Shown here one piece after another: positions 35,000 through 44,246 of a stretch of DNA of 64,000 nt (its first letter is position 1; every line of letters starts with the position of its first letter). The translations under genes and the position numbers were made by a program. This DNA is from Deltaproteobacteria bacterium (GTDB taxonomy: Bacteria; Desulfobacterota; Desulfobacteria; Desulfobacterales; UBA2156): NCBI GenBank assembly GCA_019309485.1, contig JAFDGC010000006.1:1-64000 (forward strand). The letters run 5' to 3'. A model generated the notes under the pieces. That model was not told the DNA's origin and ran no database searches. It was given only the letters and a program-made list of their open reading frames with translations.

Positions 35000-35160
35000 T
35001 CCTTTGCCGGCTTCGCAAAAAGCCCGCCTGCGGCGTTGCGCTGCGTCCTTCGCCTGCCTGTGCGTTGCACGCAGACAGGTCATTGCGGCGTACCTGTAAG
35101 TACGCCTCATTCCTCAAGATTTGCGCGCCTTGCACCCGGCGCTTTTTACTTTGTCATCCC
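35000..35160. repeat. Large imperfect inverted repeat with GGCGTAC hairpin
   Basis: The outer ends (GCAAAAAGC... and ...GCGCTTTTTAC) pair imperfectly, and a perfect inner hairpin GGCGTAC-CTGTAA-GTACGCC lies at 35087-35106. It occupies the gap between gdhA and the kinase-like gene. I recognise the sequence style as a dispersed intergenic repeat of Desulfobacterota genomes; the copy number here is one. No gene is seen at 34995-35232. Confidence 0.5.
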
Positions 35161-35232
35161 TAAGTCGGTTTTTTACGGTTTCATCCTTTTTGATGGAATG
35201 TGCATCATCCGCCCTCTCGATGTCGCCGGTCC

Positions 35233-36588
35233 TTACACCAACCCCTGGTCCATCATGGCCTCCACCACTTTCACGAAACCGGCGATGTTCGCCCCCCGGA
35301 CATAATTTCCGGGCGCGCCGTAGGCCACGGCGGCGTCCAGGCAGGTGCGGTGGATACTGCGCATGATCATCTGCAGACGCTGGTCCACCTCCTCACGGGC
35401 CCAGGAAAGACGCATGCTGTTCTGGGTCATTTCCAGCCCGGAAACCGAAACCCCGCCGGCATTGGCCGCTTTCCCCGGGCCGTACAGGATATGACTGTCC
35501 AGGAAAAGATCCACGCCCTCGGGGACGGTGGGCATGTTGGCCCCTTCGCACACCACCTCCACGCCGTTTTGCACAAGGTTCCGGGCGTCTTTTTCGTTGA
35601 TTTCGTTCTGCGTGGCGCTGGGAAAGGCGCAGTGGGCCTTGTGGTTCCAAAGGGGATTATAGTCGAGGGCGGGATCCACGGGCGTATAGACGGCCTTGGG
35701 ATACGCATCCGCGTATTCCTTGATCCGGCCGCGCTTGACATTTTTCAGACGTTTTACAAAGGAAAGCTTTTCCCGATCGATCCCTTCTTCATCGAAAATA
35801 TACCCTGAAGAATCGGAGAGGGTGACAGGAAGGGCATTGAAATCCAGCAGTTTTTCGACGGTGAATTGGGCCACGTTTCCGGATCCGGAGACCAGGCAAA
35901 TTTTGCCCTCCAGGGTTTTGTTTTGTGTTCCCAGCATTTCCGAGGCAAAATACACGCTCCCGTAACCGGTGGCCTCGGGCCGGATCAGGCTTCCGCCCCA
36001 GTTGAGGTTCTTTCCGGTCAGAACCCCCGTGAATTCATTGGTCAATTTTTTGTACATCCCGAACAGATACCCGATTTCCCTTGCGCCCACGCCGATGTCC
36101 CCGGCCGGAACATCCGTGTTGGGCCCGATGTGCCGGAAAAGCTCGCACATGAAGCTCTGGCAGAAACGCATCACTTCGGTGTCGGATTTCCCCTTGGGAT
36201 CGAAGTCGGATCCCCCTTTCCCGCCGCCCATGGGAAGTGTGGTCAAGGCGTTTTTGAAGACCTGTTCGAAGGCGAGGAATTTGAGGATTCCCAGGTTCAC
36301 GGAAGGGTGAAACCGGAGCCCCCCTTTGTAGGGTCCGATGGCGTTGTTCATCTCCACCCGGAATCCGCGATTCACATGAACCTCTCCCCGGTCATCCATC
36401 CAGGGGACCCGGAACAGAATCACGCGATCCGGCTCCACCAGCCGCTCCAGGATCTTGGCCTTCCGGTATTCAGGGAATCGATCCAACACCGGCATGATGG
36501 ATTCCACCACCTCCCCTACCGCCTGATGGAATTCCCGTTCATTGGGATCCTTGTCTTTCACCACCTTCAAAATGTCTTCTTTCATCAT
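35233..36588 (-). CDS. gdhA: NADP-type glutamate dehydrogenase
   Basis: A 451-residue hexameric-type glutamate dehydrogenase. It has the lysine-rich active-site segment PMGGGKGGSDFDPKGKS, the substrate region VPAGDIGVGAREIGYLFG, and a dinucleotide-binding SGSGNVAQFT. It converts 2-oxoglutarate and ammonium to glutamate with NADPH. Length and motifs fit the bacterial biosynthetic enzyme. A Shine-Dalgarno AAGGAGG precedes the start (ATGATG). It is divergent from the lipid cluster and not obviously linked to it. Confidence 0.97.
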   Translation of the reverse strand: MMKEDILKVVKDKDPNEREFHQAVGEVVESIMPVLDRFPEYRKAKILERLVEPDRVILFRVPWMDDRGEVHVNRGFRVEMNNAIGPYKGGLRFHPSVNLGILKFLAFEQVFKNALTTLPMGGGKGGSDFDPKGKSDTEVMRFCQSFMCELFRHIGPNTDVPAGDIGVGAREIGYLFGMYKKLTNEFTGVLTGKNLNWGGSLIRPEATGYGSVYFASEMLGTQNKTLEGKICLVSGSGNVAQFTVEKLLDFNALPVTLSDSSGYIFDEEGIDREKLSFVKRLKNVKRGRIKEYADAYPKAVYTPVDPALDYNPLWNHKAHCAFPSATQNEINEKDARNLVQNGVEVVCEGANMPTVPEGVDLFLDSHILYGPGKAANAGGVSVSGLEMTQNSMRLSWAREEVDQRLQMIMRSIHRTCLDAAVAYGAPGNYVRGANIAGFVKVVEAMMDQGLV

Positions 36589-36746
36589 CCCTCCTTTTTC
36601 ATCCTCTCTACATCCTGAATGGGGGAGTCCCCTCCCCGTGATTGCAGTTCATTCTTGACACTTGTCTTGACTTTTGGCAAAGTATTCTAAAGGCTTTCAA
36701 TGTACCCAATAGGACAAATGAAAACAAGCGTAAAGGAGCCCCCCGG

Positions 36747-37322
36747 ATGAAAAAACCGCTGAGACGGATCCCTTGGGCCATCGGGGTCATGATCCTCGTT
36801 TTCATGACAACCGGAACGGCTTTCGGGGCGGAAAGCCCGCTGTATCTGAAAAACAACATTCACGCCCAGCAGGGAAGGCGCGACATCAAGGCCAGTTATG
36901 CCAACTGGACCGACCCGGGGGCCGGACATATCATCATTCCCGTCAACACTTTGGTGATCTTTAAAAAAGGCGGACATATCCGGCGATCCATTTTCACCAT
37001 CCTGTTACCGGATTCGGGGAAAAAGATTCTCTTCGAATTCGATAAAAAGCGCATGGCCATGGAACCGGAAGAATACTGGAAGTTGATCGCTTCCCCGGTC
37101 AAGGTGGACCTGACTCTCTTTTCCGAGATCGATCAAAGGGGAATTCAGGAGGGAAAGGCGTTTCCCGGGATGACGAAAGACGGCGTCCGGATGGCATTGG
37201 GATATCCCGCCGCCCACCAGACGCCCTCGCTCACGGAAAACCGATGGGTGTACTGGACCAATCGCTTCCGGAGCGTTGCGGTGATATTCGGTCCCGACGG
37301 CAAAGTGACCGCCGTTCGGTAA
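36747..37322 (+). CDS. Exported protein with SmpA/OmlA-like C-terminal domain
   Basis: A 191-residue protein with an N-terminal signal peptide (about residues 1-30, ending GTAFGAES). The C-terminal third GMTKDGVRMALGYPAAHQTP resembles the SmpA/OmlA/BamE-type fold. The middle has no recognised motif. AAAGGAG lies eight bases before the ATG. It is the first rightward gene after gdhA and about 50 bases upstream of fabG, so it may be the first gene of the lipid cluster and act in the periplasm or outer membrane. A -35 TTGACA at 36655 is a possible promoter element. Function is unknown. Confidence 0.75.
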   Translation: MKKPLRRIPWAIGVMILVFMTTGTAFGAESPLYLKNNIHAQQGRRDIKASYANWTDPGAGHIIIPVNTLVIFKKGGHIRRSIFTILLPDSGKKILFEFDKKRMAMEPEEYWKLIASPVKVDLTLFSEIDQRGIQEGKAFPGMTKDGVRMALGYPAAHQTPSLTENRWVYWTNRFRSVAVIFGPDGKVTAVR

Positions 37323-37376
37323 GGATTCTTTCATTCAATCCCCTTCCGCTTGCCCATTCGATCAAAGACATCGGTC

Positions 37377-38114
37377 ATGCAATCGCGCGCTCCCCGTAAA
37401 ATCGCCTTGATCACCGGAGGAAGCCGGGGTATCGGTGCCGCCATTGCCTGCGGCCTCGCCCGGGACGGATTCGATATCTGGCTGAATTACCGCGATAACC
37501 ACGATGCCGCCGCTGGGGTCGCCCATGCGGTGGAAACGATTGGAAGCGCCTGCCGCCTCGTTCCCTTCGACGTGACCGATCCGGAAAAGATCGAAGCACT
37601 GCTGGGAACGCTCCTGGAGACCCAAACCCCCTATGCTCTGGTCAACAATGCCGGCTTCAGCCGGGATGCCCTCATGGTCTGGATGACCCAATCGGAATGG
37701 AAAACCGTGCTTTCCGTTACCCTGGACGGCTTCTTCCACGTCACCAAGCCGGTGCTCAACGCCATGCTCCGGAAACGGGAAGGACGGATCATCAATATCG
37801 TTTCCACCTCAGGCGAAAGCGGTATGCCCGGACAGGTCAACTACAGCGCCGCCAAAGCCGGGCTCATCGGTGCCACCAAGGCCCTGGCCAAGGAAGTGGG
37901 CAAGCGGAATGTACTGGTCAATGCGGTGGCTCCCGGATTCATTCAAACGGAAATGACCGAAAAACTTCCAGCGGACAAGATTCTCCCCACGATTCCCCTG
38001 GGACGGTTCGGAACCCCCCAAGAAGTCGCCGCCGTGGTGTCTTTTCTGTGTTCGGAAAAGGCCGCTTATATCACAGGCCAGGTGATCGGTGTGAACGGGG
38101 GCATCTATCTATAA
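37377..38114 (+). CDS. fabG: 3-oxoacyl-ACP reductase (FabG-like)
   Basis: A 245-residue short-chain dehydrogenase. It has the NADPH motif TGGSRGIGAA, NNAG, the catalytic Ser in NIVSTSGES and YSAAK. FabG-type enzymes reduce the beta-keto group of the growing chain on ACP. A TTG nine codons earlier is possible, but no start has a strong ribosome site. It is followed by a ketosynthase gene, and reductase, ketosynthase and dehydratase genes recur through the cluster, so it belongs to a type II chain-building machine. Confidence 0.93.
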   Translation: MQSRAPRKIALITGGSRGIGAAIACGLARDGFDIWLNYRDNHDAAAGVAHAVETIGSACRLVPFDVTDPEKIEALLGTLLETQTPYALVNNAGFSRDALMVWMTQSEWKTVLSVTLDGFFHVTKPVLNAMLRKREGRIINIVSTSGESGMPGQVNYSAAKAGLIGATKALAKEVGKRNVLVNAVAPGFIQTEMTEKLPADKILPTIPLGRFGTPQEVAAVVSFLCSEKAAYITGQVIGVNGGIYL

Positions 38115-38136
38115 CCCCTCGGGCTTGCACGGCCCG

Positions 38137-38172
38137 GTAGTAAGGAACCCATGCGTAGTAAGGAACCCATGC
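38137..38172 (+). repeat. Exact 18-base tandem duplication of a ribosome site and start codon
   Basis: GTAGTAAGGAACCCATGC occurs twice in a row. Each copy has an AAGGA ribosome site and an ATG in the same frame (38151 and 38169). The second ATG lines up with the normal start of ketosynthases. The first adds six residues. Confidence 0.85.
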
Positions 38173-39386
38173 ATCGTGTCGCCATCACCGGTATCGGGAT
38201 CGTTTCCTGCCTGGGCAATGACATCCGCTCCGTTTCCACGGCGCTCCGGGAAGGAAAATCAGGGGTTGTCGTGGATCCCCGGCGTATCCAACTGGGATTT
38301 CGAAGTCCCCTCACCGGAACCATTGCGAATTTTGACTTAACGTTTCCCCTTCACCGGAAATATCGAAAAACCATGCCCGATTTTTCCGTGTGGGCTTACG
38401 GGGCCGTGATGGAAGCCCTCCGGATGGCGGGTCTTCATCCCGGGGCAATCCAAAACGAAGAAACCGGCCTGATCTTCGGCTGCGATTCCAGTTGCCGGGC
38501 GGCTGTCCAGCAGGTGGACCTGCTGAAAAAACATCGGGAAACCAAATCCATCGGAAGCGGTTGGATCTTTCGTTCCATGACCTCCAATGTCACCATGAAC
38601 CTGAACACCATCCTGAAAACCCGGGGCGCGTGCTGGACCGTCAGCGCCGCCTGTTCGAGCGGCGGGCATGCCGTAGGACAAGCCGCCGATCTCATCGCTT
38701 CGGGAAGACAGGATCGGGTCATCTGCGGGGGTGCCCAGGAAATCAACTGGGAAACGGTGTGCAGTTTTGACGGATTGGGGGCCTTTTCCACGCGCATCCA
38801 GGATCCAGGAGCCGCATCCCGGCCATTTGACCGGGATCGGGACGGACTGGTTCCCGGCGGGGGTGCAGCCGCCCTGGTGCTGGAACGGATGGACAGGGCC
38901 CACGGCCGAAATGCGCCTGTTCTGGGGGAAATCCTTTCCTATGCTTTTTCTTCAGACGGCGAGTTTCTCTACGTGCCCAGCCGGGACGGCCTGAAACGGG
39001 CCATGCAACAGGCCTTGAAACGCGCCCGCATGACGCCTTCGGATATCGGCTACATCTGCGCCCACGCCACCTCCACCCAGGAAGGGGACGCCGCTGAAGC
39101 GGAAAACATTTATGCGGTCTTTTCGGATCGCTGCCCGCCCGTTTCGTCCACCAAGTCCATGACCGGCCATGAACTGTGGATGTCGGGCGCCTCCCAGGTC
39201 GTATATTCCACGCTGATGGCCCGAGACAATTTCATCGCGGCGAACATGAATTTCACGGCCCCGGACGAACACACGAAGAAATTGAACATCGTCACGGAGA
39301 CGCAACACAAAGGACCCGAAACCGTCATGTGCAACTCCGCCGGGTTCGGGGGGACCAATTCCTGCCTGATTTTGGGGTTTGCGTGA
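38169..39386 (+). CDS. Beta-ketoacyl-ACP synthase 1 (intact active site)
   Basis: A 405-residue KAS II-type ketosynthase. The catalytic Cys is in SAACSSGGHA (residue 162 counted from this start), and the two histidines in CAHATST and in SMTGHELW. It condenses a malonyl-type extender with an acyl chain. The start is the second of two duplicated ATGs (see repeat). The reading frame ends in TGA overlapping the ATG of the FAD enzyme gene. The GHELW region differs from typical KAS II, so it may be a specialised chain-initiating or extending enzyme. Confidence 0.93.
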   Translation: MHRVAITGIGIVSCLGNDIRSVSTALREGKSGVVVDPRRIQLGFRSPLTGTIANFDLTFPLHRKYRKTMPDFSVWAYGAVMEALRMAGLHPGAIQNEETGLIFGCDSSCRAAVQQVDLLKKHRETKSIGSGWIFRSMTSNVTMNLNTILKTRGACWTVSAACSSGGHAVGQAADLIASGRQDRVICGGAQEINWETVCSFDGLGAFSTRIQDPGAASRPFDRDRDGLVPGGGAAALVLERMDRAHGRNAPVLGEILSYAFSSDGEFLYVPSRDGLKRAMQQALKRARMTPSDIGYICAHATSTQEGDAAEAENIYAVFSDRCPPVSSTKSMTGHELWMSGASQVVYSTLMARDNFIAANMNFTAPDEHTKKLNIVTETQHKGPETVMCNSAGFGGTNSCLILGFA

Positions 39387-40876
39387 TGAAATTCGACTAT
39401 GCCGTCATCGGCGCCGGCGCATCGGGCATGAGCACCGCCGTCATACTGGCCAAGCATGGATATTCTGTGGCCCTCATCGAGGCGGCCCACACCGTCGGGC
39501 CCCTTTTGCGGGGCTTTGAACGGAAAGGGATCTATTACGATACGGGATTCCACTACACCGGCGGCCTCAAAAAAGGCGGTGTGCTGGATATTTTCTTCAG
39601 GTATCTCGGGATCATGGAACATATCGAACCGATACCCTTTGATCCGGAGGGCTTCGATCTGATCCGCTTTTTTGCACCCGATGGGGATTTCCTTTTTCCA
39701 TACGGATACGGCCGCATCCGGGATCGGCTTTTAAAGGCCTTTCCCAAAGAACGCGCCGCCGTTGACGCCTATCTCGGCGCGGTTAAGGAAAGCTTTCAGT
39801 CCCGGCCCTATCTCAATTTGGAAAAGGAGTTTTCGCCTCTCCAGGAATTGCGCAGCGTCCACGGCCCGAGCCTGAAAGACGTCCTGGACCGCTTGAGCCC
39901 CGATGCGGCTCTCAAGCGCATCTTGTCGGCCCATTGTTATCTGCACGGCGCCGCTCCCGGCGATGTCACGTTTACCCAGCATGCGGTGGTGGTCGGATCC
40001 TACTACGAATCCGTCCACGGGCTCCGGGGGGGCGGCGCCAGGCTCGTTCACGCATTCGAAAAGACCCTTTTCGACCACGGCGTCACCGTATTCTGCGGGA
40101 GACGCGTTTCCGGAATCGATCTTTCCTTTCAGGGGAAGCCCGAGAGTGTGCGCCTGGCAGACGGAGAGCACATCTCCTGCAGGGCCTGTATCGTTTCCCT
40201 CCACCCCCGGCAAATGCTCGAGCTCTTACCCTCTAAACGTTTCAGACCCTCTTACGTCCGCCGCCTGGAAGGCCTGGACGAAACCTTTTCGGCTTTTATT
40301 CTTTATGGAAAAAGCCGGTCTTTAAATCAGCGGCTTAATGGAAAAAACATTTTCTCCTTTTTTTCGCCCGCAGAAAACGGTTTCCTGGAAAAAGGGCCTT
40401 TGCATCGGCGCCCCCTCTTCATTTCATCGGCCGTACCGAAAAAAGGCGCATCCACCGAACCGGGATTTATCGCCATCTGCCCCGCCACGCTTGGTCAGGT
40501 CGGGGCATGGTTGCATTCCCGCCCGGGCAGGCGCCCCGAAGGATACCGCGCCTTCAAAGCCCGTGTAATGGAGATGCTCAAAGATCGGGTTCGGGAAAGC
40601 TGTCCGGAAATCTCTGGGGACATCGAAATCGTGGAAGGCGCAACCCCCCTGACGCTGCGGGATTTTTCCCGCAGCCCAGCCGGGAGCCTTTACGGTGTGA
40701 AACATCGGGTGGGCCAATACAATCCCGTGTCCCTCACCCGCATCGACGGGCTTTATCTTGCGGGGCAAGCCGTGGTGGCGCCGGGGGTTCTCGGGGCCGT
40801 CATATCGGCTTTCCTGGCCTGTGGGAGCATCCTGGGACATGACCGCCTCCGGAAGGAATTGAACGCATGCCTCTAA
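39386..40876 (+). CDS. Phytoene-desaturase/isomerase-like FAD oxidoreductase
   Basis: A 496-residue FAD protein with an N-terminal dinucleotide motif YAVIGAGASGMSTAVILAKHGY, a conserved YDTGFHYTGGL segment and a C-terminal flavin motif near GLYLAGQAVVAPGVLGAV. It fits the CrtI/CrtN/carotene-isomerase/retinol-saturase group, which adds, removes or isomerises double bonds in polyenes. No carotenoid synthesis genes are nearby. Between two ketosynthase genes, and overlapping both, it probably acts on an acyl-ACP or lipid polyene chain. Similar desaturases have been proposed in ladderane synthesis. Substrate unknown. Confidence 0.85.
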   Translation: MKFDYAVIGAGASGMSTAVILAKHGYSVALIEAAHTVGPLLRGFERKGIYYDTGFHYTGGLKKGGVLDIFFRYLGIMEHIEPIPFDPEGFDLIRFFAPDGDFLFPYGYGRIRDRLLKAFPKERAAVDAYLGAVKESFQSRPYLNLEKEFSPLQELRSVHGPSLKDVLDRLSPDAALKRILSAHCYLHGAAPGDVTFTQHAVVVGSYYESVHGLRGGGARLVHAFEKTLFDHGVTVFCGRRVSGIDLSFQGKPESVRLADGEHISCRACIVSLHPRQMLELLPSKRFRPSYVRRLEGLDETFSAFILYGKSRSLNQRLNGKNIFSFFSPAENGFLEKGPLHRRPLFISSAVPKKGASTEPGFIAICPATLGQVGAWLHSRPGRRPEGYRAFKARVMEMLKDRVRESCPEISGDIEIVEGATPLTLRDFSRSPAGSLYGVKHRVGQYNPVSLTRIDGLYLAGQAVVAPGVLGAVISAFLACGSILGHDRLRKELNACL

Positions 40877-42105
40877 ATCGCGTCGTTGTCACCGGAATGG
40901 GAGCCGTTTCACCGTTGGGCCGGGGAACGGGCGCCCTTTTTAAGGGTCTGTCCGGGGGAAAAAGCGGGATCCGGTTTCAACCCGAGACCGCCGCTGTCCG
41001 GGGACTCCGGAGCCATGTGGCGGGTCGTGTCATGGATGTGGACCCCAAGGAGGTGCCGCGGAAATATCGTCGATCCATGTCGGCCGGATCCCTTTTTGCC
41101 GCCGTGGCGGCCCAGGAAGCCCTCGTCCAGGGAAACCTCCCGGAGGACCTGCGGACCCGCGAAGATTTCGGGGTCGCCATCGGCTCCACGGTGGGGAGTG
41201 TCGGCACCCTGGAAGGCTTTTTCAGGGAATATTTCTCGGGTTTCTGCCTGGAACGGATGCGGTCCACCCTGTTTTTCAAGATCATGAACCATTCTCCGGC
41301 AGCCAACGTGACGCAGATCCTGGGTATCCGGGGGCGCACCCTGGCGCCGGCAGCCGCTTGTTCCACCGGATGCCAAACGGTGGGGATCGGTTTCGAAACA
41401 ATCGCTTCGGGAAAACAACGCTTCATGCTCTGCGGCGGAACCGATGAATTCCACCCCCTTTTCACCGCCACCTTTGACATCATGAACGCGGCCTCCACCC
41501 GTTACAACGAACATCCTCACCGAACCCCCCGTCCCTTTGATCGGGACCGGGATGGCGTGGTATGTGCCGAAGGCTGCGGAATTCTCCTTTTGGAATCTCT
41601 GGAGTCGGCACTGGAGCGGGGCGCACCGATTTTAGCGGAAGTTGCAGGGTTCGCCACCCTCTCGGACCCATCCCACATCGCCAACCCGGATGCAGCCTCC
41701 ATTCTCTCTTGCATGCAGGCCTGTCTCGAAAATGCGGACTTGAAACCGAAAGCGATTGATTATATTAACGCCCATGCCACGGCCACCACGGAAGGGGATG
41801 CCGCCGAGTGCGAGGCCATCCGCAAACTCTTTGGCGGCGCCACGGCCGTGAGCAGTCTCAAGGGGCATCTGGGTCACACCATGGCGGCCAGCGGGACGCT
41901 GGAACTGATGGCGTGCATCTTCATGATGCAGCAAAATCGGATGCTCCCCACGTTGAACCTCGATCACGTGGATCCGGCATGCGAAGGAATCCGGCATGTC
42001 CGCCGCGTTGAAGAAAAATCCTTGCAGTGGATTTTAAAAAACAATTTTGCCCTTGGGGGCGTCAACTCTTCGGTGCTGCTGCGGAGATTCAACCGTGACG
42101 GATAA
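40867..42105 (+). CDS. Beta-ketoacyl-ACP synthase 2 (intact active site)
   Basis: A 412-residue KAS II-type enzyme with Cys165 in PAAACSTGCQT, His in NAHATATTEGD and His in KGHLGHTMAASG. All catalytic residues are in place. It overlaps the FAD enzyme gene by ten bases and its 3' end overlaps the ACP gene start. It is a second independent condensing enzyme of the cluster. Sequence differs clearly from the first copy, so this is not a recent duplicate. Chain specificity is unknown. Confidence 0.95.
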   Translation: MPLNRVVVTGMGAVSPLGRGTGALFKGLSGGKSGIRFQPETAAVRGLRSHVAGRVMDVDPKEVPRKYRRSMSAGSLFAAVAAQEALVQGNLPEDLRTREDFGVAIGSTVGSVGTLEGFFREYFSGFCLERMRSTLFFKIMNHSPAANVTQILGIRGRTLAPAAACSTGCQTVGIGFETIASGKQRFMLCGGTDEFHPLFTATFDIMNAASTRYNEHPHRTPRPFDRDRDGVVCAEGCGILLLESLESALERGAPILAEVAGFATLSDPSHIANPDAASILSCMQACLENADLKPKAIDYINAHATATTEGDAAECEAIRKLFGGATAVSSLKGHLGHTMAASGTLELMACIFMMQQNRMLPTLNLDHVDPACEGIRHVRRVEEKSLQWILKNNFALGGVNSSVLLRRFNRDG

Positions 42106-42358
42106 GGAAATCATCGAAAAAATAAACACGGCGTTGGCTGAAGAATTCGAGCTGGACGAGGCGTCCATGTTGCCTGAGGCGCATCTTTTCGACGACCTGG
42201 AACTCGACAGCCTGGACCTGGTGGACATGGTGATTGTCCTGGAGCAAACCTTTGGATTTAAGATCCGGGAAGAAGAAGAAATCCGCAGTATCCGGACCCT
42301 GGGAGACATTCACGCCTTTGTCATCCGCAAGCGACACCAGCGCCTTCAAAGTTCCTAA
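42095..42358 (+). CDS. Acyl carrier protein 1
   Basis: An 87-residue acidic helical protein with the phosphopantetheine attachment site LELDSLDLVDM (Ser in DSL). The start is GTG, overlapping the end of the ketosynthase gene, which suggests translational coupling. It is the chain carrier for the flanking ketosynthases. The acyltransferase gene begins on the very next base after its stop. Confidence 0.92.
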   Translation: MTDKEIIEKINTALAEEFELDEASMLPEAHLFDDLELDSLDLVDMVIVLEQTFGFKIREEEEIRSIRTLGDIHAFVIRKRHQRLQSS

Positions 42359-43165
42359 ATGGCTTTCCGTAAAAACCCCAAAAAAAAGGGTCATCCGCCG
42401 AAAACGGTCCCCGGATCCATGTGGACCTGTTTTCTGATGACCCTGACGGTCTACCCTTTGCTCAGCTTGTGGACACTGGGCAGCATGGCCGTATTCCCCG
42501 CGGCCTTTTTCCTCTTCAAGTTCGGTACCCGGTGGTCCACCGAACGGATCGTTCGTTTTTTCATCTGGATCTACGGAAGGGGATGGATCGCCCTGGTCTC
42601 TCCCTTTGTCCGGTTCTCGCGAAAGGGCCTTGAAAAAGCCCAATCTATTCAGCCGGTAATCCTGGTGGTGAACCATTTGAGCTTTTTCGACACCTATTGC
42701 ATGGCGCTTCTGCCTTTTTACAATGTGGCCGTTGCCATCCGGAGTTGGCCCTTTCGCATGTACTGGTACGCGCCGTTCATGCGCATGGCCAATTATTTGG
42801 ACGTGGAAACATCGGGATGGGATGGCGTCTCCTTGCAGGCCAAAAAGATCCTCGAGCGGGGCGGAAACGTTTTGTTTTTTCCGGAAGGCCACCGGAGCCG
42901 GAACGGGGCGTTGGGTCGATTCTACTCGGGCGCCTTTCTCCTGGCCGTGGAAACGGGACGCCCCGTCATTCCCATGGTGATTTCCGGGACGGATGTCCTC
43001 CTGCCCCCGGGTCGCCGGAGGCTGCATCCCGCCCGAATCCGGCTGGAAGCCCTTCCTCCGGTGGAGCCGAGGCGTTTTTCAGGCCCAACCGCCCACATCC
43101 AATTGAAAAAAGCCGTGCGGGAAGCCATTGGACGGCGCCTCGCGGAGATACGAACGGAGAGATGA
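42359..43165 (+). CDS. PlsC-type lysophospholipid/acyl-ACP acyltransferase
   Basis: A 268-residue membrane-associated acyltransferase with the catalytic NHLSFFD (HX4D) near residue 103 and the acceptor motif FPEGHRSRNG near 176. Two hydrophobic stretches lie before the catalytic motif. It should move an acyl chain from ACP or CoA onto a glycerol or glycolipid acceptor. It sits between the ACP and dehydratase genes with no gap, so the cluster's product is probably esterified into a lipid. Confidence 0.9.
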   Translation: MAFRKNPKKKGHPPKTVPGSMWTCFLMTLTVYPLLSLWTLGSMAVFPAAFFLFKFGTRWSTERIVRFFIWIYGRGWIALVSPFVRFSRKGLEKAQSIQPVILVVNHLSFFDTYCMALLPFYNVAVAIRSWPFRMYWYAPFMRMANYLDVETSGWDGVSLQAKKILERGGNVLFFPEGHRSRNGALGRFYSGAFLLAVETGRPVIPMVISGTDVLLPPGRRRLHPARIRLEALPPVEPRRFSGPTAHIQLKKAVREAIGRRLAEIRTER

Positions 43166-43617
43166 AAACATCCTTACGCCTTCCCGTGTCCGCAGAAATC
43201 CTGATTCCTCATGCACCTCCCATGCGCTGGGTGGAACGTCTTTTGCGGGTGGACGGGGAAAAAGGAGAGGCAGCGTCCCACCGTCTTTCCGAAAACCCCC
43301 TTTTTTCCGATACCGCGGTTCTCCCCCTTTTTGTCATGGCCGAACTGATTGCCCAGGCTTACGCCGCAATGAAGGGATACCAGGACCTCTCGGCGGGACT
43401 CCCCGTCCGAAAAGGCTTCCTGGTGGGAATCCGCAGGATCCGAATATTCGAATGCGTTTACGGAACCCGGGCCTTTCTGATTCGAATCCGGCCCACCGGA
43501 GCCCTGGGAGAGTTTTATATGGCGGAAGGGGAGGTAACGCTGGATGGCAGGTGTGTGGCCGAGGGGAGCGTCAAGGTATGGATACCCGGCAAAGCACAGG
43601 AAGCGCCGTTTCAATGA
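43162..43617 (+). CDS. Hotdog 3-hydroxyacyl-ACP dehydratase 1
   Basis: A 151-residue single-hotdog protein. The PHAPPMRWVERL segment supplies the catalytic His, and LFVMAELIAQAYAA the acidic residue, as in FabZ and the ApeP-type dehydratases of aryl polyene clusters. It would form double bonds after FabG. Its first codon overlaps the acyltransferase stop, and its stop overlaps the LolA-like start. Confidence 0.86.
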   Translation: MKTSLRLPVSAEILIPHAPPMRWVERLLRVDGEKGEAASHRLSENPLFSDTAVLPLFVMAELIAQAYAAMKGYQDLSAGLPVRKGFLVGIRRIRIFECVYGTRAFLIRIRPTGALGEFYMAEGEVTLDGRCVAEGSVKVWIPGKAQEAPFQ

Positions 43618-44246
43618 AAAGCATTCCCGCCGTTTTTTTTATCCTTTGCTGCCTGTTTTCAACGGGATTCGCCACTGTTTCGTCATCCGATGCGCCCGAA
43701 GAAGAAGCGCTGGAACAAATCCGGCAGGCCATGGAAGACATCCATTCCCTGGCCGCGGATTTCATCGAGGAAAAACGTTTGGTGATGCTCAAGGAACCTG
43801 TCCGCCTTAAGGGGCGTTTTTTCTACGTCAGGCCGGATCGGCTCCGATGGGAATATTTTTCCCCCGAAGCCCAGGGGTTTGCCCTTTCCAAGGACCGGGG
43901 CATTCGATGGCAAAAGAATCCGAACCAAAGTATTCCCTTCGATCTGAATGCCGCACCGGCCCTTCAAGGGTTTGTGGATCAGATCTTTTCCTGGATCCAG
44001 GGGGATGTGGAAAAAATTCGGAACCGCTATCGTATTTCCGTATCCTCGGAAGATGCCGTATCCGTCCTGCTGACGCCGCGCATACCGGCGGAAAAAGCGG
44101 TCCTGGATCGGATCCTCATCCGGTTCTCCCAAGATTTACGGTATGTCCGGACCGTCCACATCCATGAAAAAAACGGAGACACCTCCCGGATCCGTTTCAC
44201 ACAAGTCCGTATCAATCCCCCGGTGGATTCCAGGCTTTTTCCATGA
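43614..44246 (+). CDS. LolA-like periplasmic lipid carrier
   Basis: A 210-residue protein with a signal peptide (about 1-20) and a beta-rich middle typical of LolA-like outer-membrane carriers (VRLKGRFFYVRPDRLRWEY, then SKDRGIRWQ). A LolA-like gene next to an MMPL exporter is a hallmark of aryl polyene clusters. It would ferry the lipid product to the outer membrane. ATGA overlaps link it to both neighbours. Its role with a lipid rather than a lipoprotein is inferred. Confidence 0.85.
   Translation: MKSIPAVFFILCCLFSTGFATVSSSDAPEEEALEQIRQAMEDIHSLAADFIEEKRLVMLKEPVRLKGRFFYVRPDRLRWEYFSPEAQGFALSKDRGIRWQKNPNQSIPFDLNAAPALQGFVDQIFSWIQGDVEKIRNRYRISVSSEDAVSVLLTPRIPAEKAVLDRILIRFSQDLRYVRTVHIHEKNGDTSRIRFTQVRINPPVDSRLFP

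Noticed and set aside
39386-40876. A carotenoid biosynthesis gene
   Set aside because: The FAD protein resembles phytoene desaturase, but no phytoene synthase or prenyl synthase gene is nearby and it overlaps ketosynthase genes.
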